Assembly: GCA_026004875.1 (NCBI GenBank)
Contig: BPJZ01000027.1
Span: 1 to 33,794, forward strand
From: Candidatus Poribacteria bacterium
GTDB lineage: Bacteria; Poribacteria; WGA-4E; GCA-2687025
Length of the DNA: 33,794 nt
Reading direction: 5' to 3'
Positions 8,846 through 15,605 of this stretch are shown in pieces. The notes under the pieces were generated by a model. It was not told the origin of the DNA, did no database searches, and saw only the letters and a list, made by a program, of their open reading frames with translations. Position 1 is the stretch's first letter. The number at the start of each line of letters is the position of its first letter. Both the position numbers and the translations under genes were made by a program.

Positions 8846-9876
8846 CCCGCACCATCCGAGAACAGACTGAAGCCCTGGAAGATCGGTTGCTTGCGCCCTA
8901 TGCCACCCGAAGCAGTCGCTCGCGGGGGCGCAAGCGACCGCTCTCCCCCTGTGACGTGCGGACCGAGTTTCAGCGGGATCGGGACCGCATTCTGCACTCC
9001 AAGGCCTTTCGTCGGCTCAAGGGGAAGACCCAAGTCTTTTTGGCCCCGCGAGGGGACCACTACCGCACCCGATTGACTCACACCCTGGAGGTGGCTCAGA
9101 TCGCCCGAACGATCGCCCGCGCCCTTCGGCTGAACGAGGACCTCACCGAAGCGATCGCCTTGGGCCATGACGTGGGACACACCCCTTTTGGACACGCCGG
9201 AGAGTCGGTGTTGGACGAGTTTCACCCCGACGGGTTTCGGCACTACGAGCAATCGGTGCGCGTTTTGGACTTCCTGGAAGGCGAGGGGGAAGGGTTGAAC
9301 CTGACCTACGAGACCCTCGAAGGGATCGCTGCTCACTCGAAAGGGCGAGGGCCGATCTTCCAGCCTGCGCAGGACGGACAGAGCTACGAGTCCGTCGTCG
9401 TTCGGGTCTCCGACATCATCGCCTACCTGAACCACGACATCGAGGACGCCGTTCGCGCGGAAATCCTCCGGGAGTCGGAGCTGCCCGCCGAGGCGGTCCA
9501 AGTACTGGGATCAACGCGGGGGGAGCGGATCGGTCGCATGGTCCGAGACGTGATTCACGCCAGCTTGGAGGCCGGGAAGGTCTGCATGAGCCCGGAGGTG
9601 CTCGCCGCAACGGACGCTCTCAAGGACTTCATGTACGAGCGGGTTTACCCTTCCCCAGAAATCGTCAACGAAATTCGCAAGGCGCGTTCTGTCTTGAACA
9701 CGCTCATCGAATACTACTATCATCACGTCGAGGCGATGCCGCCGTTTTTTCAGCGGATCGCAGAGACGGAGTCGCGCGAGCAGGCGGTGTGCGACTACAT
9801 CGCCGGAATGACCGACCTGTACGCCTTGGACCGTTATCGCGAACTGTTTTTGCCCAGAGCGTGGGACGGATCCTAA
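8842..9876 (+). CDS. dgt: Deoxyguanosinetriphosphate triphosphohydrolase-like protein (HD superfamily)
   Basis: A 344-residue cytosolic HD-domain phosphohydrolase predicted to cleave dNTPs (dGTP in the type enzyme) to the deoxynucleoside and triphosphate, controlling nucleotide pools. The metal-binding H...HD...D set is visible: H80 in RLTHTLEV, H109-D110 in LGHDVGHTPFGHAGE and D191 in RVSDIIAYLNHDIEDA. The N-terminal block DVRTEFQRDRDRILHSKAFRRLKGKTQVF is diagnostic of the bacterial dGTPase-like family. ATG 8842 is preferred over an upstream in-frame ATG at 8812 because the extra residues would lie inside the LamG tail and the 8842 start gives a classic ATGA overlap. The exact nucleotide preference is not readable. 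Confidence 0.93.
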   Translation: MTRTIREQTEALEDRLLAPYATRSSRSRGRKRPLSPCDVRTEFQRDRDRILHSKAFRRLKGKTQVFLAPRGDHYRTRLTHTLEVAQIARTIARALRLNEDLTEAIALGHDVGHTPFGHAGESVLDEFHPDGFRHYEQSVRVLDFLEGEGEGLNLTYETLEGIAAHSKGRGPIFQPAQDGQSYESVVVRVSDIIAYLNHDIEDAVRAEILRESELPAEAVQVLGSTRGERIGRMVRDVIHASLEAGKVCMSPEVLAATDALKDFMYERVYPSPEIVNEIRKARSVLNTLIEYYYHHVEAMPPFFQRIAETESREQAVCDYIAGMTDLYALDRYRELFLPRAWDGS

Positions 9877-9892
9877 CAGAGAAAGGATGCCG

Positions 9893-11065
9893 ATGAAGCT
9901 TCGAGCGGGAATGCTGCTGGGGATCGGCTTGCTGTTAGCGCTTGGCGGCCTAGGTTGCCGGGGTGGAGAGCAGGGGACCGGTGGCGACTCGGAGACAATC
10001 GTTCTCGGCGTTGCCGGCCCGTTTACCGGCAGTGCAGCCGCCTTTGGCGAACAGATTCGGATGGGGGCAACGCTGGCGATGGAGCAGGCCAACGCCGCCG
10101 GAGGGATCAACGGGAGAAAGGTGGAGTTGATCTTTGAGGACGATCAGGGTCGGGACGACCAGGCCAGCGCCGTGGCGACCAAGCTAGCCAGCAATCCTCG
10201 CGTCCTTGCGGTAATTGGGCACTTTAACTCGATCTGTTCGCTGGCCGGAAAGCCGATTTACAAGCAGGCCGGGGTGGTGGAATTCTCTCCCGGCTCCACC
10301 AACGTGGACGTGGCGCGGGGCTCTGAGTGGACCTTCCGCAACCTGTACCACGACGCCTACCAGGGGGAGATGCTGGCTCGGTACGTCGGCGAGATGCTCG
10401 GCTACCGACGGGTGGCCATCTTCTACGACAACGACGACTATGGCACCGGCCTCAAGAACGCCTTTGTCCAGAAGGCTCAGGAGCTCGGAATGACCATTAT
10501 CGGCGAAGAGGCTTACCAGCGGGAGCAGACGCTGGACTTCTCCGCCGCGCTGGACAAGTTCGCCGCCCAGCAGCCGGATATCTACTTCATCGCGGGCCTG
10601 TACAACGAGGCCGCCTCGATCATCAAGCAGGCGCGGGAGAAGGGCATCCAGACGCCCTTCATCGGTGGAGATGGGCTGTTTTCGCCGGCGCTGATCGAGA
10701 TCGGCGGCGAGGCGGTCGAAGGGACCATGATCACCACCCCCTTCATCGTTCATCCGGACGTCGGAGGGCCTCAGGCGCAGAAGTTCCGGGAGGAGTTTAT
10801 CAAGCGCTTTGGGGAGGAGCCGGACACCTGGGCCGCTCTTACCTACGACGCGGTGAACCAGATCCTCGACGCGATCCGTCACGTCGGCCCGGATCGAAAG
10901 GCGATTCGGGACTACCTGGCAGCCACCAACTCGCCGGAAAAAGCCTTCCAGGGTGTTACCGGCCCGACCTACTTCGACGAAAACGGCGACTGTCTGAAAC
11001 CGGCCTACGTAGCCGTCGTTCGGGATGGGGAGTTCGTTCCGGCGGAAAAGCAGCTCCCACGATAA
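9893..11065 (+). CDS. LivJ-type ABC substrate-binding lipoprotein
   Basis: A periplasmic-binding-protein type 1 lipoprotein (390 residues), the family that delivers branched-chain amino acids, amides or urea to ABC importers. The signal peptide ends in a lipobox (LGGLGC), so the mature Cys should be lipidated. The conserved opening VLGVAGPFTGSAAAFGEQIRMGATLAMEQAN and NGRKVELIFEDDQ, the central VAIFYDNDDYGTGL and the late FGEEPDTWAALTYDAV match the family. ATG 9893 has AGAAAGG six bases upstream; ATG 9887 directly abuts that site and is less likely. No permease or ATPase of the Liv type lies in the window, so its transporter must be encoded elsewhere. It follows the dGTPase-like gene by 16 bases. 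Confidence 0.93.
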   Translation: MKLRAGMLLGIGLLLALGGLGCRGGEQGTGGDSETIVLGVAGPFTGSAAAFGEQIRMGATLAMEQANAAGGINGRKVELIFEDDQGRDDQASAVATKLASNPRVLAVIGHFNSICSLAGKPIYKQAGVVEFSPGSTNVDVARGSEWTFRNLYHDAYQGEMLARYVGEMLGYRRVAIFYDNDDYGTGLKNAFVQKAQELGMTIIGEEAYQREQTLDFSAALDKFAAQQPDIYFIAGLYNEAASIIKQAREKGIQTPFIGGDGLFSPALIEIGGEAVEGTMITTPFIVHPDVGGPQAQKFREEFIKRFGEEPDTWAALTYDAVNQILDAIRHVGPDRKAIRDYLAATNSPEKAFQGVTGPTYFDENGDCLKPAYVAVVRDGEFVPAEKQLPR

Positions 11066-11088
11066 CACCGTTTCCCACGCAGACAACG

Positions 11089-11115
11089 GCGGGGAAGGGA
11101 CGGCCCCTTCCCCGC
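11089..11115. terminator. Hairpin between convergent genes, probable bidirectional terminator
   Basis: GCGGGGAAGGG (11089-11099) pairs perfectly with CCCTTCCCCGC (11105-11115) around a five-base loop ACGGC. It lies between the stop of the lipoprotein gene and the stop of the minus-strand ThuA-like gene. No strong T-run follows on either strand. Confidence 0.6.
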
Positions 11116-11135
11116 TGTGCTTCAGAAGGAAGGGA

Positions 11136-11918
11136 TCAGCGCTTGAGCGCCGCCCAGAAGACCGAAAGCCGCTCCCGAGGCCGGACGGATAAGGCCGCCG
11201 CTGCGACCTGGTCGCCGAGCCAGGAGAGCGCGTTTTCAAAGAGGATGGTCGCCGGTTGGGCCCGTTCCGGGTTTCGGGTGTCCACGCAGGCGTGAAGGTA
11301 CACTCCCAGACCGTAGCGGAGGTAGGCGATCGCCGGATCGCCGTTGTCCTTGCGTGTTGCTAGGACGACCCAGGCGTCGTCCAGGCCGGTGAGGTTGTCG
11401 TCCAAGACCAGCGCGCTCAACGCCGCCTCGTCCAACACATGCGGGTGAGTCAGGAGGGGATGGTTCCGCCCTACCTCGGTGACCTCGATCTCGGCATCGC
11501 CGGTGTTCAGCACCCGGACGGGGTGTTCTTCCAAGGGCAGCCAACCGCCGGCCTGTCGACCCAACGGATCGGTGAAAGCGTCATCGAAGGCGGAGAACCA
11601 GACCGCGCCGCCGTTTTGGACGAACTCCCGGACGATCGCCTCCGAACCGAGTAGATGGTAGTCGCCACCGTCGCCCGGCCCGTTCCAAGCCAGCCAGAGG
11701 ATGTCGGCTCCTCTCAGGTCCCCGTCAAAGGTGGTCCCGTCCACGATCACCTGTTCATAGACAAAAGTGTGCCGGCCAGAGGCGGGGATCTGAGCGAGCA
11801 ACTCCCCTTCAGGGGAGTTGACGTTTCCGATCAACACCAGCACCTTCAGCTCCCGTCCTAAAGCACTTACGGCTCCAGCCAGAAGCAGCAGGCCCAAAGC
11901 CCAGATGCGGAGTTTCAT
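11136..11918 (-). CDS. Secreted ThuA/GATase-like protein, paralog A, with C-terminal tail
   Basis: A 260-residue exported protein. ATG 11918 has GGAGAG upstream and begins a signal peptide (IWALGLLLLAGAVSALG). The body starts LKVLVLIGNVNSPEGE, then ADILWLAWNGPG, FVQNGGAVWFSAFDD, VLNTGDAEIEVTE and GVYLHACVDTRNPERA. The order of a Rossmann-like first strand, an adILWxxWNGPG turn and a GGxVWfSA block resembles ThuA / class-I glutamine-amidotransferase-like folds. There is no nucleophile Cys at the elbow, so any role is probably binding and not amidotransfer (inference). It ends LSVRPRERLSVFWAALKR, a diverged version of the shared tail with WAA in place of WGA. It is the most divergent of three tandem paralogs and has its own putative promoter. 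Confidence 0.85.
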   Translation of the reverse strand: MKLRIWALGLLLLAGAVSALGRELKVLVLIGNVNSPEGELLAQIPASGRHTFVYEQVIVDGTTFDGDLRGADILWLAWNGPGDGGDYHLLGSEAIVREFVQNGGAVWFSAFDDAFTDPLGRQAGGWLPLEEHPVRVLNTGDAEIEVTEVGRNHPLLTHPHVLDEAALSALVLDDNLTGLDDAWVVLATRKDNGDPAIAYLRYGLGVYLHACVDTRNPERAQPATILFENALSWLGDQVAAAALSVRPRERLSVFWAALKR

Positions 11919-11979
11919 CGCCTCTCCTTTCTGCGCTGAACGGTCTTCTCTCCCTTCAAAGACCACCGCACCTGACGGA

Positions 11980-12008
11980 GAAATAAGTAAATGATATACA
12001 TGAAACAA
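11980..12008 (-). promoter_or_regulatory. Possible promoter for ThuA-like paralog A
   Basis: An AT-rich stretch, unusual for this window, carries TTGTTT (12003-12008) and TATTTC (11980-11985) 17 bases apart on the minus strand. It follows a terminator-like hairpin and would give paralog A its own transcript. Confidence 0.35.
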
Positions 12009-12014
12009 ACTCCT

Positions 12015-12048
12015 CGTCAGAAAAGGGGAGACACGTTTGCCTCCCCTT
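12015..12048 (-). terminator. Intrinsic terminator after ThuA-like paralog B
   Basis: AAGGGGAG (12023-12030) and CTCCCCTT (12041-12048) form a perfect 8-bp stem with a 10-base loop. On the minus strand the stem runs into TTTT then CTGACG. It lies 34 bases after the stop of paralog B. Confidence 0.65.
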
Positions 12049-12081
12049 CTCTTCAAGCGTTCTGGAAGGTGATCAGCGGTT

Positions 12082-12861
12082 CTAACGAACCTCCGCCTTG
12101 ACCGCACCCCAGGTGGTGGTCAGCTTGCCCGCCGGGTCTACAGCGGTGGCGTTGCTGGCGATCCAATTGGCCAGCCAGAGCAGCGCGTTCTCATGGAGCG
12201 GGGCGGCCGCGTTAGCCCGGTTAGCATCTCGTGTGTCCACACAGGCTTCCAAGTAGACGCCGGCTCCATAGGGCAGGTAGGCGACCGCGGGGCTGCCGTT
12301 GTCCACCCGAGTGGCCAGGATCACCCACGAGTCGTCCAGTCCTGCGAAGTTGTCGTCTAGGACCATCGCGTTCATGTCCACGGTGTTCGGCGTGGTGAAC
12401 AGCGGATCGTTCATCCCCGCGTCGGTCAGCTCCACGTCCGAATCGCCCGTGTTCTCGACGATCACTGGATGTTCGTCAATCGGCAGCCATCCCCCCACCT
12501 GGCGGCCCTGATCGTCGGTGAAGTTGTCGTCAAAGGCGGAGATCCACACGACGCCGCCGTTCTGGACAAAGTCCAAAACGGCCTGTTCCGCGCCGCTCAT
12601 AAAGTAATTGCCATCGTGACCGGGGCCGTTCCAGGGGAACCAAAGGATGTCGGCCCCTCGCAGGTCCCCATCAAAGCTACCGCCCTCAATCACGACCGAC
12701 TCAAAGGTGAAGTTGTAGCCGCCCACGCTGGTAAACTGGGAGACGACGCCCGGTTCCGGCGATCGGGCGTCGCCCACCAAGAAGAGGACCTTGTACTCCT
12801 GTGCCGTCGCAACGGCAGCCAATCCCAGCGTCAGAGCAAACGCTAAGAGTGCTCGTCTCAT
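12082..12861 (-). CDS. Secreted ThuA/GATase-like protein, paralog B, with WGAxK tail
   Basis: A 259-residue exported protein with signal peptide ALLAFALTLGLAAVATAQ. ATG 12861 is preferred to upstream in-frame codons because it starts the signal peptide and has AGGGAG ahead. The body parallels paralogs A and C: YKVLFLVGDARSPE, ADILWFPWNGPGHDGNYFM, GGVVWISAFDDNFTDDQGRQ, VENTGDSDVELTD, GVYLEACVDTRDANRA. It ends TAVDPAGKLTTTWGAVK plus four residues. It is closest to paralog C: both share WFPWNGPGHDGNYFM and VWISAFDDN, so the B/C duplication looks more recent than the split from A. No enzymatic residues stand out. The fold assignment is tentative, the coding and export calls are firm. Confidence 0.87.
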   Translation of the reverse strand: MRRALLAFALTLGLAAVATAQEYKVLFLVGDARSPEPGVVSQFTSVGGYNFTFESVVIEGGSFDGDLRGADILWFPWNGPGHDGNYFMSGAEQAVLDFVQNGGVVWISAFDDNFTDDQGRQVGGWLPIDEHPVIVENTGDSDVELTDAGMNDPLFTTPNTVDMNAMVLDDNFAGLDDSWVILATRVDNGSPAVAYLPYGAGVYLEACVDTRDANRANAAAPLHENALLWLANWIASNATAVDPAGKLTTTWGAVKAEVR

Positions 12862-12937
12862 GGCTCCAAACTCCCTACTTCGGCGCGTGAACGCTCTCAC
12901 CGGACGACCGGCGCCGTGCGGCCGCCCGGGGATGAGG

Positions 12938-13717
12938 CTAGCGCGCTGCCTTGAGCGCGCCCCAGGTCGTCGCGGCCTTCCCCGAGGGACTGACCGCGAG
13001 CGTCGTCTCCATCCAGTTCCCCAGGAACAGCAGGCCGTTCTCTAGCAGCGGCTCCGCAGCGGCCGCGCGGGCCGCGTCTCGCGTGTCAATGCAGAACTCA
13101 ACGTAGAGCCCTCCGTTCCACTCCAGGTACCAGGCCGCCGGCTGGTTGTTGTCCTGGCGAATCGCCAACACCACAAAGTCGTCGGGCAGGTTCGCCCAGT
13201 TGTCGTCCAGAACCAGCGCGCTGGTGTCAATGTCGTTCGGCTCGCTGAACAGTCCGGAGGCCTTCCCCTCGTCGGTGATCTCGACCTCCGCGTCGCCGGT
13301 GTTCTGAACGATCACGTCTGGATACTCGTCAATGGGAAACCAACCCCCGATCTGCTTGCCGTTCTGGTCGGTATAGTTGTCGTCAAAGGCCGAAATCCAG
13401 ACGGCATGGCCTTCGGCCACCCAGTTCCGGAACGCCTCTTCTGCACCCCCCATGAAGTAATTGCCGTCGTGGCCGGGGCCGTTCCAGGGAAACCAGACGA
13501 TGTCCATCCCCTCTAGGTTAGCCGGATCGAAGACCCCACCCTCGTGAAGCACCGTGGTGAACTCAAAGGTGTGGGGTCCTACTTTCGTGAACTGCTCCAA
13601 CAGCGCGGCCTCCTGATCACGAGCGTCGCCGCGGGCGATCAGGACCTTAAAGTTGCCCGCATGGGCCGCTGCCGTCAGCAGCATCGCAATCAGAAACGCC
13701 GGTATCCATCGTGTCAT
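12938..13717 (-). CDS. Secreted ThuA/GATase-like protein, paralog C, with WGAxK tail
   Basis: A 259-residue exported protein. ATG 13717 overlaps the stop of the cupin gene (ATGA), has AGGAGC upstream, and starts the signal peptide WIPAFLIAMLLTAAAHA. The body shows FKVLIARGDARDQEAA, MDIVWFPWNGPGHDGNYFM, HAVWISAFDDNYTDQNGKQ, VQNTGDAEVEITDEG and LYVEFCIDTRDAARA, in step with its two neighbours. It ends LAVSPSGKAATTWGALK plus three residues. It is first of the three paralogs after the cupin and translationally coupled to it, so the cupin and this protein probably work together. The native ligand or substrate is unknown. Confidence 0.87.
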   Translation of the reverse strand: MTRWIPAFLIAMLLTAAAHAGNFKVLIARGDARDQEAALLEQFTKVGPHTFEFTTVLHEGGVFDPANLEGMDIVWFPWNGPGHDGNYFMGGAEEAFRNWVAEGHAVWISAFDDNYTDQNGKQIGGWFPIDEYPDVIVQNTGDAEVEITDEGKASGLFSEPNDIDTSALVLDDNWANLPDDFVVLAIRQDNNQPAAWYLEWNGGLYVEFCIDTRDAARAAAAEPLLENGLLFLGNWMETTLAVSPSGKAATTWGALKAAR

Positions 13718-14115
13718 CGCTCTGCTCCTTTCCGGATCGAGATCCCTGTCCTTTTGACTTCGTCGGCTGCAACCTCCGGGAGAGCATCTTTGCCAGGATG
13801 AAGGTGGCCTCGTCGCCTCTGGCCGCGGAGCTCCGCCTCCAGATAGACCCCTTCGAACGGCTCCTCGGAAAGAACCTCGACGACCTGGTGCAGCTCGCCG
13901 ATCCGGGCGTAGAGCAGGTCGCCGCGCTCCATCACCTGCTCCTCGTCGCCGCATCGCACCCGAGCGCGACCGCGAACGATCAGCCAGTACTCGTCGCAGT
14001 CGTGAAAGTGAAGGTCGCTAGGGGCCTGATCGGGCCGAACGATGAAGACCCCCCAGCCGCTCAGCGGCGTCTCGGCCTCTCGTTGGCGCTTCTCCTGCGC
14101 TTTGATGATCGGCAT
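13714..14115 (-). CDS. Small cupin-domain protein
   Basis: A 133-residue cytosolic single-domain cupin. Motif 1 is clear: DLHFHDCDEYWLIVRGRARV gives the metal-type ligands H36, H38 and E42. Motif 2 is GDLLYARIGELHQVV with a His. Such proteins are metal-dependent isomerases, oxygenases or sugar/ligand sensors, and the sequence does not say which. It leads a minus-strand operon and overlaps the start of ThuA-like paralog C by four bases. A well-formed promoter lies just upstream (14141-14169), leaving a leader of only about 20 bases with a GGGGGA ribosome site. Confidence 0.88.
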   Translation of the reverse strand: MPIIKAQEKRQREAETPLSGWGVFIVRPDQAPSDLHFHDCDEYWLIVRGRARVRCGDEEQVMERGDLLYARIGELHQVVEVLSEEPFEGVYLEAELRGQRRRGHLHPGKDALPEVAADEVKRTGISIRKGAER

Positions 14116-14140
14116 CGCTTGTCCCCCAAAGGTTTGTTAT

Positions 14141-14169
14141 CTTATACCTGCTTCGGATACCGGAGTCAA
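14141..14169 (-). promoter_or_regulatory. Sigma70-type promoter of the cupin / ThuA-like operon
   Basis: On the minus strand TTGACT (14164-14169) and TATAAG (14141-14146) are 17 bases apart, near the consensus at both hexamers. The predicted start is about 20 bases before the cupin ATG at 14115. Confidence 0.65.
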
Positions 14170-14281
14170 CCTGAAAAACCGGCCTCGATTTTATTACATG
14201 TAATGCCCCTTCACAACGGATGTCGTCGGCCGTTCGGACCCGAAATCGCCGCTCCAAAGCCACAAGAGATCCAGCTCAAGC

Positions 14282-14310
14282 TTGTTCCCTCCCGAAAAAT
14301 GCGCTATTAT
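14282..14310 (+). promoter_or_regulatory. Promoter for the small-protein / STAS unit
   Basis: TTGTTC (14282-14287) and TATTAT (14305-14310) are 17 bases apart on the plus strand in an AT-rich patch. It points toward the gene at 14405 and diverges from the cupin promoter. Confidence 0.5.
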
Positions 14311-14404
14311 GAAAAATAACCGATAGCTCAAGGGAAGACGTTCTTCTCCCGATAGGTTCTACGAGCGCATCGGGTGAAAAGCAGGAAGAACGCGAGGGTC
14401 TCCG

Positions 14405-14806
14405 ATGGGATTGAACCCCAATCTGATCCATCTGATGACCGTTCGCAACCAGGGTCAGACGGAGACGGCGCCCGGTTCGACGGCGCCGACGACACCTCCG
14501 GCGAGTCGTTCCTTTCAGGAGGTCCTGGAAGAGTCGCTTTCCAGCGCCGAGCGCGCTGGGGAGGTCTCTCGAGCGGTCCTGGGGTCGGTAGCCCCCAGCT
14601 CGGAGCCCGTTCCCTCTTCAGATCGCGTGCGACGGTATCCTCCCTCCCAGGTGCTCAGTCCAGAACGCCTGCTCCAGAAGTTCGTCGTCGAGCACGACCT
14701 GGTCTTGGCAGCTCAACGAACTCCAGAAGGCCGTCCCCGCTACGGCGCGGAGGACGACCCGAACGGCGAACGGGTCCGCCGGTCGAACCTTCATCCTGTG
14801 GAATAA
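14405..14806 (+). CDS. Small hydrophilic protein of unknown function
   Basis: A 133-residue protein with ATG 14405 preceded by GAGGG at a good distance. The N-terminal third is Thr/Pro/Ser-rich and probably disordered. A middle helix reads SFQEVLEESLSSAERAGEVSRAVL, and a second conserved-looking block is LSPERLLQKFVVEHDLVLAAQR. There is no signal peptide or membrane segment. It follows a credible promoter and lies upstream of two STAS proteins but 319 bases away from them. I do not recognise the family. The coding call rests on the start site, promoter and plausible composition. Confidence 0.5.
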   Translation: MGLNPNLIHLMTVRNQGQTETAPGSTAPTTPPASRSFQEVLEESLSSAERAGEVSRAVLGSVAPSSEPVPSSDRVRRYPPSQVLSPERLLQKFVVEHDLVLAAQRTPEGRPRYGAEDDPNGERVRRSNLHPVE

Positions 14807-15125
14807 CTTCCATCCCCATCGTCCCCTTGTAGGCCTTCCCTGTCCAAGCAGGGGTTGCATTCTGAAACAGTCCTGCGTCCGTCGCCTTCGTTCCTCAATC
14901 CGAGGGATTGGGGGCTGAATTCGCGATTCTGCATCGCCAGAAGAAATCTCGTTGCGCAAATGCGACAGCGGTCTTGTCGGCCTCCGGCCAAGGAATCGCC
15001 CTTTTCCCCTGAGAAGAACGGACCCGATCCTCTTCCCGCGTCCGGAGAGTTATCGGGCACGCGCTTTGCATACCCCCCTCAACGGCAAAGAGAAGAGAAG
15101 GACCCTTTCCCTGGGAGGCAAAACG
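14807..15125 (+). other. 319-base gene-free stretch before the STAS genes
   Basis: I see no convincing gene here: the frame open through it has an implausible Arg/Pro-rich translation. It holds two small hairpins, CCCTG/CAGGG (14838-14853) and CCTCAATCC/GGATTGGGG with one G-T pair (14893-14913). Neither is followed by a T-run. It may be a structured leader or simply a spacer carrying the STAS promoter; I recognise no riboswitch class. Confidence 0.35.
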
Positions 15126-15587
15126 ATGGGACAAGCGATGAGCCACAGCGGTACCAAAGATAGAGAGGGTAGAGAGATTCCGATGTCGCTAGCGTTCTCT
15201 CGACGAGAGGGCATCGGGTATTTCTGGATCTTCGGGTCGCTCACGCATCGGGACGCTGCAGATTTAGAGGACTCCTTTGATCGGGTGTTGCTCTTTACGG
15301 GGGACTGTCTGGGACTGGTGCTCAACCTCTCCCATCTCCAACGGGTAGATCGCGAGGGGCTCACCGTCCTGAACCGCCTGATTCGGCGCGCTTTGGGGCC
15401 CCTGTATGAGCGGAAGTTGGTGGGCGTTGAGCCGCCGGAGCCGGTTCGCGCCCAGCTGGCCCAAACGCCCGCTTATCGGGAGATTCGCTGGTACGCACAC
15501 GCCCACGAGGCCGCCGAAGCGCTGAGAGAGGATCGCATCAAAGGGTCAGAACGCCCTAATGCGAGGGCCGTCAAGGCCCTGATCTGA
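15126..15587 (+). CDS. STAS-domain protein with degenerate phosphorylation site
   Basis: A 153-residue cytosolic protein resembling anti-sigma-factor antagonists. The STAS core is seen in GIGYFWIFGSLTHRDAADLEDSF (strand-helix) and LGLVLNLSHLQRVDREGLTVLNRL. In SpoIIAA-like proteins the latter reads D-[ST]-x-G with a phosphorylatable Ser/Thr; here the position after D75 is Arg (VDREG), so regulation by a Ser kinase at the usual site seems impossible. ATG 15126 has GGGAGG upstream; a later ATG at 15183 is possible. It is 18 bases upstream of a second STAS gene with an intact site. The pair may form a partner-switching module whose kinase and phosphatase are encoded elsewhere. Confidence 0.8.
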   Translation: MGQAMSHSGTKDREGREIPMSLAFSRREGIGYFWIFGSLTHRDAADLEDSFDRVLLFTGDCLGLVLNLSHLQRVDREGLTVLNRLIRRALGPLYERKLVGVEPPEPVRAQLAQTPAYREIRWYAHAHEAAEALREDRIKGSERPNARAVKALI

Positions 15588-15605
15588 GGCCAGGAGGAAC
15601 TGACC

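Noticed and set aside
13718..13954. N-terminal extension of ThuA-like paralog C
   Set aside because: The extra residues are Arg/Pro-rich, overlap the cupin gene, and would bury the signal peptide; ATG 13717 has a good ribosome site.
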